A stretch of DNA of 64,000 nucleotides, from assembly GCA_973895155.1 (NCBI GenBank), contig OZ316893.1, positions 6,200,001 through 6,264,000 on the forward strand, written 5' to 3'. Position numbers and translations under genes: made by a program. The DNA comes from Marsupella aquatica. Its lineage: Eukaryota; Marchantiophyta. The stretch's first letter is position 1, and every line of letters begins with the position of its first letter. This document shows positions 54,308-64,000 of this stretch, in pieces. The notes beneath the pieces were generated by a model. That model saw only the letters and a list, made by a program, of their open reading frames with translations. It was not told the origin of the DNA and searched no databases.

Positions 54308-57300
54308 CTAGCTTCGACTATCAACGACTACAGTCTCCATTGCATTTTGAATGATTCGTCTTGTTTGTATAGGGAGAGTACTATTTGCCAATAACGCAAA
54401 GTTATACGCATAAATGGCAGTTTCTGATAGGGACAATTCATCCTCCAGTACTTTGCTAGACGAAGCCTCTTTCTCCGGATAATATCTGCCTTCAATTGCA
54501 GACTCTTCCTCCGAATCCATTGCATACCAAGTGATTTTAATCCGCTCCGGGATGTCGTTAATTCTTGTGAGAATCTCAGTCACTTTTGCCATCCAGAATG
54601 GTCTTCCCTTGGGATCCTGATGGGCTGCTACACATATCATTGCAAATTTAGTATTCACCTCTAGATCCTTGAAGTCTCCAATTTCCATGACTTTTCTTCG
54701 ACTTCCGGAATACATGACTGTCCTCACACCCGCTACTTTATCAACCAAGCTAGGTTCCATTGCTGCTTCCGTAGGATTACTCAAAAGTTCTCTCTGTACG
54801 TTTACCTTGGGCCAACTCCAATCAAAACTCCATTGTGCAGGTTTCAGGTGGTGCTGAATCACTTCTTTTTGTTTGTCAAAAAAACGACCCCACCATAGAC
54901 GATCTGTGTCGTCAAAGTAATTGAATCCATCTTCAATTGCTCTTCGATATTTTTGAAGAGTTGACAAATAACTTTGAGCCGCCCGCTCATCTTGTTCCTC
55001 AGCATCATTCTCTTGCTCTTCATTGTCTCCTGTCGCTCCCGTGGCCGGCTTCAATGCCATTTGTGGTGCGACCCACATTCCAGATGATGGAATGTACCGA
55101 ACAAAATCCACCGTCTCCCCCCAATCGATTGTCGTTGAAAGATGTTTGGCATGGAATACGGACCGAGCACTTCCATCTTCGAGTACTCTAGTAATCCGAA
55201 ATTGTGTTTGAGCACTTATGCCGTGGAGAGTACGTAGAACCTGACCATCCATATCCTTGTCATTTGCTTGATCCTTGTTTGACACAAATTTCTTGAAATC
55301 GGCAACCTCGTTGACGAAAAATATCTTTGCCGTAGGATTGTAGGATTCCTCTATGATTGCTGAAAGAGTGTCCAACCGAAAAGCTTTCCGCTTGTTCAAT
55401 TTTGAAGAAAACTTGCTAAACATTTGATCAATTTGATCATGGGTGTGCCCCACCAATAGGAAACCAACCTTTATTTTCTGGAAAACACCTATCTCCACCA
55501 ACATATTCAAATATGCCATAAGATATTTATTCTTGTTTTCTCGAGCTGTGTTATCAAGCTGGAGGTAAAGCACTGGAGGGAGCAGACCTTCCCAGGTATT
55601 CAGAATATGCTGGATAACGTGGATGGTCAGGTTGCTATCATTGTGAATATTTGGATAGTTCAAAAAAACATTTGAACTTAATTGTTTGTTGAAGATCAAA
55701 CAACCCACTACGTGTACGGGGATGAAATACTTTTCATCCATATTCTTCGGACACCGAATGAAATGAGGTAACTCTGTCTTCTTTTGATCCATTCCATCAA
55801 TACAGATGCCCAAATATTTCTCCGGACTCTTGTAACATTTGCTCCGGTGCTTTGCTAACTTCTCCCTCTCGACTGCTTGTGCCTTCCGATGCTCGTTTAG
55901 CAATGTTGAGAATTTTCCTACAACAATAAAAAATTTTAGGACAAAACATGATAACCGCAATGTTGAACCCTGACAGCGATAAATTTATCGGGTTCAGTAT
56001 TCAAACACGAGACCGTAATGATAAACCCTGACAACGATAAATTTATCGGGTTCAGTATTCAAACACAAGACCGTAATGAAAAACTGTGACAGCGATAAAT
56101 TTATCAGGTTCAGTATTCAAACTGTTCAAACGATATATTCACTCACATGGCCAAAGAAGAAGCACATGAATACTCAACCCGATAAAATTATCGGGAGTAA
56201 CACACAGGTTTAGAAATTTACTCTTTTCTGCTTCGAGTGTTGCCTTGTCACGGAGTGCTTTGAATTCAGTACACGGGGCGCAGGTGGAGAAACGGCTCCT
56301 TTTGGGGATGCGCACACGAGGAAACTCCTTGTTCCAAATGCGAACAAACCACGAATATGTCATGCCTTGTTCTTGGCGCATTAGAGTTTCGGACTGGAAG
56401 GCATCAAAAACTTCTGTTTTTGTCCAATTGTCAGGTAAATGAAAGATATCCTTGTTGGGGAGACTCTCGACATTTGTGGAAAAAAAATCATCCAGCCATT
56501 GGACGAGACCAAGATGTGCGGGTGATTTTTCTCGACAAACTGTACCGATCTGTATCCGAGAAAACATGTTCTGCGAGATTTTTTGGAGACGATTATTTCC
56601 CAGTGAAAATAATTTCTTAAAACCACTTCGACAAAAGGATCTACCGCTAACTGAGTAACCACTTGCACCAGCATGCCCACCCTTCACACATCCTCTTAGA
56701 AGGACGTTCTTCTCTGGGTAGGATAGCCCATAGTAATAAGTGCGTTGTTTCGTCACGGCTAGCAGACCCAAATTCCGCAGACAGTAATTATCACAACACG
56801 AATACTTATGAATTTCTCTCATTTTGTTTCTATTCAATTTGTCATTTATCACATTATCTTTCCTAGTAATTCGGTCCCTATCTTTTTTACTAGGCTCATT
56901 TGACTTCTCTACAACCTGAAATCCGTTCATAACATTGGCATTTTCGGGTCCTTCAGGTGCCTCGCGAATAGATGCATCACTCTCTGTTGAGCTACCATCC
57001 TCTATAGATCTCCTTGACGCATTTAGAGGGGCACTGAATAGACGACTATAGCTATTCTCTTCGACAGCTCCTTCTAAACATTCAGACACAACTTGTGCTA
57101 TTATATCGGATTCTCTATCTCCTTCCTCATCTTCGTCCTCCGATGCACTCGACTCATCTGAAAACACAATTGGACTCCGTGGCTCTCTATACATAACCCG
57201 AACGCCACTAAGACCTCTCCTCGATACTTGGAGCCTGGAACCAATGACAGTCCGCCCTTGAGAACTTGGAGATTCTGGATTCGCACGTGCAGTCCCAATG

Positions 57301-57899
57301 ACTCCGCGAGCTGCTGGAAAATTGAGCACTTGTTCACCACGATTCCCACGGACCATTCGAGAAAGGGCTGAGTCTGGACTTCGCAGTCCGATTCCCTCGC
57401 TTGCTCGCACATCCAGTCCAGGCAATGCAAAGACCGATCGCCGTATCGGTCTTTGTATTTCTGTGTCCCGATCCTCACCCGGAGACTGAAAGATCCGTCG
57501 TTGAACTTGTGTTGAATGTGACGACTTGAATGCCGATTGCGATAAGCGTATCGGTCGCCGGATACCCTCTCCATAACCCGGGATGGATGGCCTGAAGCGA
57601 CGTCTCGGACCTAAACCTCGGATTGAAAGTTTCTCATTTCTTGGCGATGGAACGCTCAAGAGACGACGCTTCTCAGGTTTACTAGGCGACACATAGTAAG
57701 CACTGGGCTCAGGACCAGAACTTGCATCAGAATCTGAGTCAGAGATTTCGGGCACTATTTGCTGTGAGAGAGGTAGAGCTTTAAGTATGCGACTTGGCAA
57801 ACAGCGAGCGACAAGATTAGGAGAGGAGTCAACTGAACTGGAAGGTGAATCTGTGTCTGATTGAGACATGGCTATCCGAGACACTATGGGGCTTTGCAT
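54308..57899 (-). CDS. Transposase-like protein B, complete (two exons, about 1095 residues)
   Basis: Exon 1 is 57899-56222 and exon 2 is 55917-54308, joined by a GTAAAT donor and a TTGTTGTAG acceptor; no stops. The start is the first ATG after the TATA box; an ATG at 57869 is an alternative. A long disordered acidic/Ser N-terminus is followed by a Cys pattern (KYSCCDNYC near 370, CAPC near 545). Exon 2 begins with a basic helix (EREKLAKHRSKC), then has CIDGMDQKKT near 597, YLQLDNTARENKNKY near 681 and VGHTHDQIDQMF near 721. These could be the acidic positions of an RNase H-fold (DDE/D) core, as in uncharacterised eukaryotic transposon proteins I recall as DUF7869-type. The C-terminal 300 residues are of unknown role. 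It is the best candidate for the enzyme that moves the element. Confidence 0.7.
55971..56192. repeat. 58-bp tandem repeats with palindromes in the transposase-like intron
   Basis: GATAAATTTATC at 55978, 56036 and 56094, exactly 58 bp apart, each followed by GGTTCAGTATTCAAAC, plus GATAAAATTATC at 56181-56192. All are inside the intron 55918-56221. The homologous intron of copy A (101-199) is short and has none. Confidence 0.85.
57541..57552. promoter_or_regulatory. Palindrome-like site in transposase-like exon 1
   Basis: GATAAGCGTATC flanked by GC and GG, in coding sequence; a related CGATCGCCGTATCG is near 57435. They could be chance or coding versions of the site. Confidence 0.3.
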
Positions 57900-58010
57900 T
57901 CCTCCCACAATCAGGGAAAACGAAAGGCTCAACGGACAGAATGTTGCTCCAAGAACACAACTCCCAAAACTCTACTCTCGATAATGACGCCAAAAACTTA
58001 TCGGTGGTGG

Positions 58011-58020
58011 CCCTTTTATA
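58011..58020 (-). promoter_or_regulatory. TATA box of transposase-like gene B
   Basis: Minus strand TATAAAAGGG, about 110 bases before the ATG at 57899. Confidence 0.6.
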
Positions 58021-58139
58021 GTGTCTGTTGAGGGGTTGGCCCACGTGTCCACTTTTGATTGGCTGTCACCCTAAACGACAAAATAGCAGAAAAGGGTATA
58101 TTTCTTGGATTTCCAATTTCATTCTCACACGTGCATCGT

Positions 58140-58965
58140 CTAGAAGAAAACAGGGCCCTTTATGACCAATCACCCAATGACAGAGATGAATAAATGACCA
58201 AAAGTTTTAATGACACAAAAAGAATGACAGGGGAATGACTGTCCACAATGACCAATAGACTGAAATGACAAAATGTTAATTTTTTCGTCATTTTGTATAA
58301 TGTCTATAATGACTGATGCGACCAAAATGACCCAATTTCCCTAAATGGTCAATTTAGACACATGTCTTAAATGACACAATTAATAACAAAAATGATAAAT
58401 CAGTGTTTAGCAACATTATAGTCACTCTTGACAATGACTGAAATGACTAAAAATCTATTTGGATCATTTTGGACAACGGTGATAAATGACAAAAAATGTA
58501 TTATCGTCATTTTAACCAACGGTGTTAAATGACAAAATTTAGAGTCAATCTGAAAATGAGAATATATCAGTGTTTACAACAACATATTGTCATTATGGAC
58601 TTCTGCCATAAATGACTAACTCTAGGGTCAATCTTGAAATTAGGACATATCAGTGTTAACAAGAACATACCGTCATTATGGACTTCTCTCATAAATGACT
58701 AACTCCACACTCAATTTTGAAATTAGGATATATCGGTGTTTTCAACAACATACTATCATTATGGACTTGTCACATAAATGACTAAATATAGGGTCAATCT
58801 AAAAATCAGGATATATCAATGTTTACAATAACATACAGCCATTATGGACTTATTGCATAAATGACTACTTATAGAGTCATTAAAGAACCCAAGAGATATG
58901 AAGATTAAAATACTCAATAGTCATTCCAGACACCTATCATAATTGTAGAGTCATACACCTAACAA
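58140..58965. repeat. AATGAC-rich region with 83-bp tandem repeats
   Basis: AATGAC or its complement recurs some thirty times. From 58528 the unit beginning AATGAC repeats at 58611, 58694, 58777 and 58860, exactly 83 bp apart, each with a tatcagtgtt-like part and CATTATGGACTT. Before that the spacing is about 42 bp. No gene. The region lies between the transposase-like promoter of copy B and fragment C; such arrays are often subterminal transposase-binding regions, but which element owns it is unclear. Confidence 0.8.
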
Positions 58966-59487
58966 GAAGCCTTAAGGGATGAGTCCAAAGCCTTATTTCT
59001 CTTTTCAAAATCTTCATGATATTAAAAAATGTATACCAAAAAACCACCAAAAAATGGTATGTATTTTCCAAACTAGACTCAAGAGAATTTTACCACCAAA
59101 ATCTAAGCATATCTTATATGATATTCTCACAATTGTATAAACCTTGAAATATGCACTTTATAAAAGTAATCAAAATCAAACTCATCGATCAGAGTTTAAG
59201 TCAAACTCAAAGTTTTACAAAATATAACCCAACTTAAGCCCAAGTGGTTTCAAATGCTACGAGTCCCTCTATTTATCTAGTCTAATCCAAAGGGACCGCT
59301 TCCCCTTCCTCGGTTCCGGAAGTCCCTGTCGTCAATTCTGGAACAATTGTGGCATCGTCAACCACACTATCCTCTCCGGCCTGAGGAATGTCTTCCTCAC
59401 TCTCCTCATCCATCTCCCCCTGTCCGTCTTCCTCTTCAATGTTATCTGCAAGGTTAAGAATCCTCCCTTTCAACACACTGCTCTGTC
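58966..59487 (-). pseudogene. Fragment C: 3' end of an A-type methyltransferase gene
   Basis: Minus strand; encodes QSSVLKGRILNLADNIEEED and the acidic tail to GEAVPLD, as in copy A (to 22266), then the same 3' flank. Upstream coding is missing; a short filler (59488-59502) joins it to an LTR fragment whose ATG happens to read into it, so the 93-codon ORF at 59282-59563 is a chance fusion. Confidence 0.8.
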
Positions 59488-59502
59488 CACCCTTTACCAC
59501 AC

Positions 59503-60037
59503 TGATAGACAGGAACTGAGTCCAGAATCGTATGGCCAAACTGGAAAGGATCGTGTGCGACATTCAGAGGAGATAGCAGGTGACTAAGGAAAAAGCGAGA
59601 GAGCTGGGGTCGAAGCTGGCGCGTGGACTGAAGAACTGGTGCATTGCAAAGGATCGGCCCCCTTTTATACCCTGAGAGCTTGTCGATCGCCCGACGCCTC
59701 CTAGTCGTTTATAGGCCGAGCCTTTCACGCTCGTAGTGTACCAGCCCCTTCGCCGGTCCGGGTCAGCTCGTGCCAGTGGCCACCTCCCGGAGTTTGTTAT
59801 ACGGACCCGATGGAGGGGGAAAGGGGGCCCATTACACGCTTGCAACCCGGGCGTGCGAATGGCGACCCGTCGCCAGCCCGAACATGAATTCCCCTTATTG
59901 ACTAATGATTTCCTACTCATAATGGCTACCTAAATACTGTCGTTATGCTAATAATAATGGCCTAAGATACCCCTAACGTGCGTGCTAAGCGCGGTTAGAC
60001 CAAATCACTCATTACCCGCCGTACCGGCGGCGTCACA
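59503..60037 (-). mobile_element. LTR 5' end fragment
   Basis: The complement starts TGTGACGCCGCCGG at 60037. It includes U3, the promoter region and the first codons of the LTR ORF (MSHTILSSLAIRFW), then breaks off. It is the same subfamily as 5639-9649 or near it. Confidence 0.75.
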
Positions 60038-60069
60038 GCCGTATCTTTGAAAATTAAGAAAGGCCTACT

Positions 60070-60288
60070 ATGTTCAACATTATATCACTGTCAACAATCC
60101 AAAGTGGTGATCATGCTGCCATCTATGCTCTTTTGGAGGTGAAGTGGGGAGATTGTCGTTGTATCCATAAGGAGTTTGGAACCATCTTGGATGTGACTCC
60201 TGAAGAGATTCCTTGGGACGGAAAGGAGGAGGTGCAGCATTACCCACCACTAGAGATGTGGACCACGGATGAGATCGAGAAACTATAA
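60070..60288 (+). CDS. Short hypothetical ORF (72 residues)
   Basis: MFNIISLSTIQSGDHAAIYA... with ITLxDVTPEE-like acidic character and VQHYPPLEMW near the end. No family recognised. It could be a 3' exon of a gene broken by the LTR at 60037 or a chance ORF; its base composition is more coding-like than the AT-rich stretch after it. Confidence 0.25.
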   Translation: MFNIISLSTIQSGDHAAIYALLEVKWGDCRCIHKEFGTILDVTPEEIPWDGKEEVQHYPPLEMWTTDEIEKL

Positions 60289-61439
60289 ATGCTATACTTG
60301 GAGACAACTATTCTGGTCCTCATAGACAAAATAGAAGGCATTTTATTTGGAAAGTTCTAAGAACTAGGGATCTCACCAATAAGTTTAAGAACCATCATGC
60401 GAGAGATACTTGCAACCGTGACATCCGCTATGATAAATCAGGAAGCAGACTTTCTTGTTCAAATGAGTTTTGTCTTGATCATTAGGAGATAGGGTTGCTC
60501 TAGTGCCTACCCTAAATTGTGCATTCATATTATGTCAAAGGATATGTTTTGAACATGTAGGATAAAGTAAACAATTAGAATATGCTTAGTGTGAGGCTCA
60601 TTGGACTGGACAATTTATTAATTATATTGTGGGTCAATCTCATTATGACCCTTGATTTATCATCATAGATATTTTTTAATCTATGGTTTGAGTGGTATTG
60701 GCCTCTGATTTTTGGACTGAATCAAATTTACTTTAATTTATAAATTAATTAGAATATATGATTTAAGTTCTTATTAAACATTTGGGTGAAAAAAACAAAA
60801 ATTTGGGCATTCAAAAGTGAATATTTGGGCTAAAAAAATTTAATATTTGGGAATGATTTAAAAGAAATTTGGCCCGAAAAAAACAACTTTAGGGTTCATA
60901 TTTTGGACTTTAAAAGTACAGTTTTAATGAATATAGTGATAAAATAAAAGTCATCACGGTACACAACAATCCATCAAGGCCAGATTTTCTAAAGTTGATG
61001 TCACATGTTGATATTGATCAAGATTGAATGTTTTCAATGGGAGCTTACATTGTGAATGGGCAGTGTGTCCTCCATTTAACAAAACTTGCAATTATACCTA
61101 AGGTAGCCCGACCAATGCAACATTTCTACCTGCATGCGCTCTCCAAAGTAACTTCCAAGGGATCAAAGGCGCATGTGGGTTGTTGAGATCCAAAAGGTTA
61201 ATAAATGGATAAATATTGAGCATTTTTATTGATGGGGGTTTGTGTGCTACTCTGTCCAATTCAAAACAGGGAAAGAAATGAGTAAAGGGAGGAGGAAATG
61301 TCCCATGAAAGTCCTTTGATTCTTTTGTGAGCTGGTATAAAAGCCCTTATGTGATAGGAGCAAAGTAATGAATAGGATAATTAATACTAGCCTGGACATA
61401 ATAGAAATCTTACTATAAAAGTACCAACTTAAGTCTACT
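60289..61439. other. AT-rich stretch without a gene
   Basis: No ORF of note. ATTTGGG recurs several times between 60779 and 60874. It may be host sequence between insertions. Confidence 0.5.
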
Positions 61440-64000
61440 TGTTACGTCGTCAGCCTGGGTCTTAACCCGAGCTTCGGCTTAGACAGGCATTCCTTCGTTA
61501 GTATGAGGGTTCGGGCAGGGAGGGAAGCACGGAATGCACCTAAGTAACTAGTCCCATAAACTAGCGCTAAGTGCGTTACCTACGGACACTTCCTAGGTAT
61601 GATTTGTGTTCCGCCGCCGGAACGTACCTTAGTCGATAGCGGGATCGACCCCGGCTTACGGGCTTCTAAGCCTTCGATTCGGATCCAATGATACGGGCAC
61701 TCAACCCGGGCTTGCAACCACTTATCCGCAAGTTGCACCCCGTGCACGGCTCGGGCAGTGCGTTTGGCCAAGCGTTGGCACCCATACACAAGATTCATAC
61801 ACACACACACCCACAAGCATACAATCTCGATTTACATGAAGGAAATAATGGGAAAGGATTTTACTACACGAGTCGACATACACTTACACTTGGTTAACCC
61901 GACAGCTCTTGAATGAACAGGTCCAAGGCCAAGGGGCGTACACTACAACAGAGCCCGGCTCCGCACTCGCCCAACAAGCTTAGTCGTACCCCCTCGCCTT
62001 GGTACTCTTTCACTCACAGAGGTCGGGACTCCCCGCACATACCGCGGATGTCCAACTCTAAGACTAAAAACCCCCTGCCTCTATCGAGGGGTGCACTAAA
62101 TACTAAGGGCTGAGGACCGGAGTGGCCTCGTGCCCAAATATTCACTAACTAAGATCCTAACTAAGTTGGCTGTCAGGCCGGAAAATGGCTTGTCTTATTA
62201 GAAGATTCTAATCTACGCAGGCTGGACAGTATGGCAGCGTTGCTTTTAACTAGGGCAGGCGCTTGTCCCTATAGCCTGATTTAGCTATTCCTAACTCTAT
62301 TTTAATCCTACTCCGCCGCTAATGCCTGGCACGCTTGCCAGAGCCGCCCGAGTGGGAGCGGCTATCCTGTTGCCTTCTGAGTCTATCGGCATCCTGCTTG
62401 AGTAGCTGGACCTGGTCTAGCAGAGATTTGTTCTCTCGCTTTGCCGCGTCCGTCTCCTCCGCGGCTTCCTGGCATGCCTCCTCCAGTTGTTGGGCGTCGC
62501 TCGTCAGCTTATCCACCAATTGGGCCTGCTTCGTGGGTTCTCCTTGAAGCCGCACCACTTCCGCCTTTAGGGCATCAATCTTGGTCGTGTCCTGCTGGGC
62601 CCGAGCGTCGGCCTCCTCTACATCCTTTTGCCTGCTGACGGCTTGCAATCAATCTGGGTCCGGAGTTGTGCGATCTCGGCGTTCTTTCCGAACCCGGCCT
62701 GCTCTGCTAAGGCTGCCCGGGCCCTAGCTTTGGTAACCTGATCCTCCGTGGCCGTTACCTGAGGTCGTAGTTGTTGGAGTTCAGACTCTAGGGCCACCAC
62801 TTTGTCCTTCAGGTAGGCAGACTCAACCCGGTACCGCTCTATTCTCTGTGCAGTCTTAGCCTACGCATGACCTGCCTTCACGGCCGCAACCAACTCCTGG
62901 TTGAGAAGTAGGCCACCTTCCGTGCCATGTACTCCCCGACATTCCATGCGATTTGTTGAGAGAAATCTCCCAACAACCCATTCAGAAACGTGCTCGGTGC
63001 AAAGAGTTCCGGATGGTCCAGACTATGCCCCTCCGGATTTGGGCAAGGACAGACCCCAGCCCGTGCAGGAGTTGGAGTGGAGACATCCAGCCCTTGAGGT
63101 AAGTCGGTCAAGGGGGCTGGGTCCACTGAGGCTGGGCGGTTCTCTTGCACAACCGTGGGGGGTGGCAGGATCTCCTCGGCCACCGTAGTCTTGGGTTCGG
63201 GTTTGGCCTCTGCCGGTCCGGCTTCAATCGCGTTGACCTGGTTGATCGCATCCAAGCTCACGCCCTAGGCCCCCAGCATTATTAATAATGGGTTGGATGT
63301 GTGAACGGATGAAGGGTGCAAAAAATCTGATTTGAGATTAATTTTTATAATTGGCTTAGAAATATCAAGGGATGGTTTTATTCAAAGAACCCTTTCTAAC
63401 TAATATAGGCTTATATAAATGTCGCCCAAGTTAATATGCTTCAAGAGGTGATGTAATATGGATGTGACACGCGTCACAATAGGATTGGTCCTTGTGGCCA
63501 CCCTTTATTGGAACATGTGTATATGACATATAATTATGCTTGCAACGTCTATGATTCAGAGTAGTTTAGGAATTTGGAGTTTTTTGAACCCTGACTACCT
63601 TGCCCTGTGGTTCAGAAATGCCCCAAAGTTGAAGTTTGGGGTTAAAGGGTCACGAACACAAAAATGTATGTACCCAAAACCCTTCCAAAACACTCCCGTC
63701 AGTTTTAGAACCGTTTGCACATGATGAATTTATAACTTTTAAGGCTTTCATAAATGGTGTAAAATGTGAAATTATAATATCTCAAAGGGGCAGATTTATT
63801 CTCCAAAATTAAGTTTTTAAGAATAACAAGAGAAATTTTTATAGGCTTCCAAAAATAATAAGGGGTACTAGGGAGGGGGGTGTACGCACGTATACCTCTT
63901 TAGTTTAAAAAGGCTGGGGGCCCAGGGGGTCGCGATAACCGCGTCTACGGGGATGCTTGGCGGGGCGGCAGCGGCTGGGTGCGGGGCCAAGGTAGTAGGG
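61440..64000 (-). mobile_element. LTR 3' part, runs off the right edge
   Basis: The complement of TGTTACGTCGTCAGCC at 61440 is an LTR 3' end. The LTR ORF lies at 62319 to beyond the window on the minus strand: GSGKRARH tail, coiled coil with frame breaks near 62640, 62800 and 62880, CPCPNPEG and DHPELF motifs. It is interrupted by the MITE at 63263-63927 and goes on at 63928. It is nearest the subfamily at 41591-44087. Confidence 0.78.
63263..63927. mobile_element. 665-bp MITE-like element, copy 3
   Basis: Same orientation and length as 2143-2807; the left terminal repeat has one mismatch (CCCTAGG). The flanks (agctcacg and ggtcgcga) do not match as a clean 8-bp duplication, perhaps through later mutation. 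It splits an LTR ORF remnant. Confidence 0.88.

Noticed and set aside
59282-59563. 93-codon fusion ORF starting MSHTILSSLAIRFW
   Set aside because: It is a chance joining of the start of an LTR ORF to the end of a methyltransferase fragment through a short filler.
63263-63270. A clear 8-bp target duplication for MITE copy 3
   Set aside because: The flanks agctcacg and ggtcgcga are only loosely alike; I do not claim a duplication there.

Overview
This is nuclear DNA of a eukaryote, most likely a streptophyte (green plant or charophyte alga). Reasons: plant-style Ty3 and Ty1/copia LTR retrotransposons, a copia primer-binding site matching initiator tRNA-Met, genes with GT-AG introns, an F-box-like protein and a TTTAGGG-like stretch near 49.5 kb. 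A charophyte such as Chara is a guess. No rRNA, tRNA, CRISPR array or ordinary housekeeping gene was seen; almost everything is mobile DNA.

Two kinds of material are interleaved. The first is an unusual gene-rich element family seen in three places. Copy A (1-4112 and 20106-22587) has a divergent pair: a two-exon transposase-like gene on the minus strand and a ParB-domain/DNA methyltransferase gene on the plus strand. Copy B (about 44.1-58.0 kb) has a methyltransferase-like gene followed by FCP1-like phosphatase exons (minus), three small plus-strand genes (one F-box-like), another ParB-methyltransferase gene (plus), and a complete transposase-like gene (minus). Fragment C (58966-59487) is the 3' end of an A-type methyltransferase gene. 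The fusion of a ParB nuclease-like domain to a beta-order N6/N4 DNA methyltransferase is familiar from phages and bacterial mobile elements, but here it has introns. Each copy carries its own short palindrome in leaders, introns and spacers: GATAAATTTATC and variants in B (about 20 sites), TTCATGAATTCATGAA in A. This is the best candidate for an undescribed system: a plant-type DNA transposon with its own DNA methyltransferase, ParB-like domain and iterated sites.

The second kind is nested LTR retrotransposons. A 14.1-kb Ty3 element (5639-19731, TSD TATCC) has 4.0-kb LTRs that each encode an 880-codon protein. It sits in an internally deleted, minus-strand solo LTR (4113-5638 plus 19737-20105, TSD CCTCC), which itself interrupts the A methyltransferase gene; removing the insertion restores the reading frame exactly. 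A second nest runs from 22588 to 44087. There, an LTR fragment on the plus strand was hit by a minus-strand relative (22706-41590, TSD TATGT). That relative later received a copia element (24416-30946, TSD TGGAG), a small rearranged Ty3-type element (31208-33954, TSD CCGG) and the 3' part of a diverged LTR-ORF element (about 35311-39101). More LTR pieces lie at 59503-60037 and 61440-64000.

Three 665-bp MITE-like elements with 15-bp terminal inverted repeats (2143-2807, 53564-54228, 63263-63927) are scattered through both; two have clear 8-bp target duplications. Most coding copies carry stop codons that look like C-to-T changes. Apparently intact long genes are the B transposase-like gene, the Ty3 pol ORF and the LTR ORF at 6106-8748.
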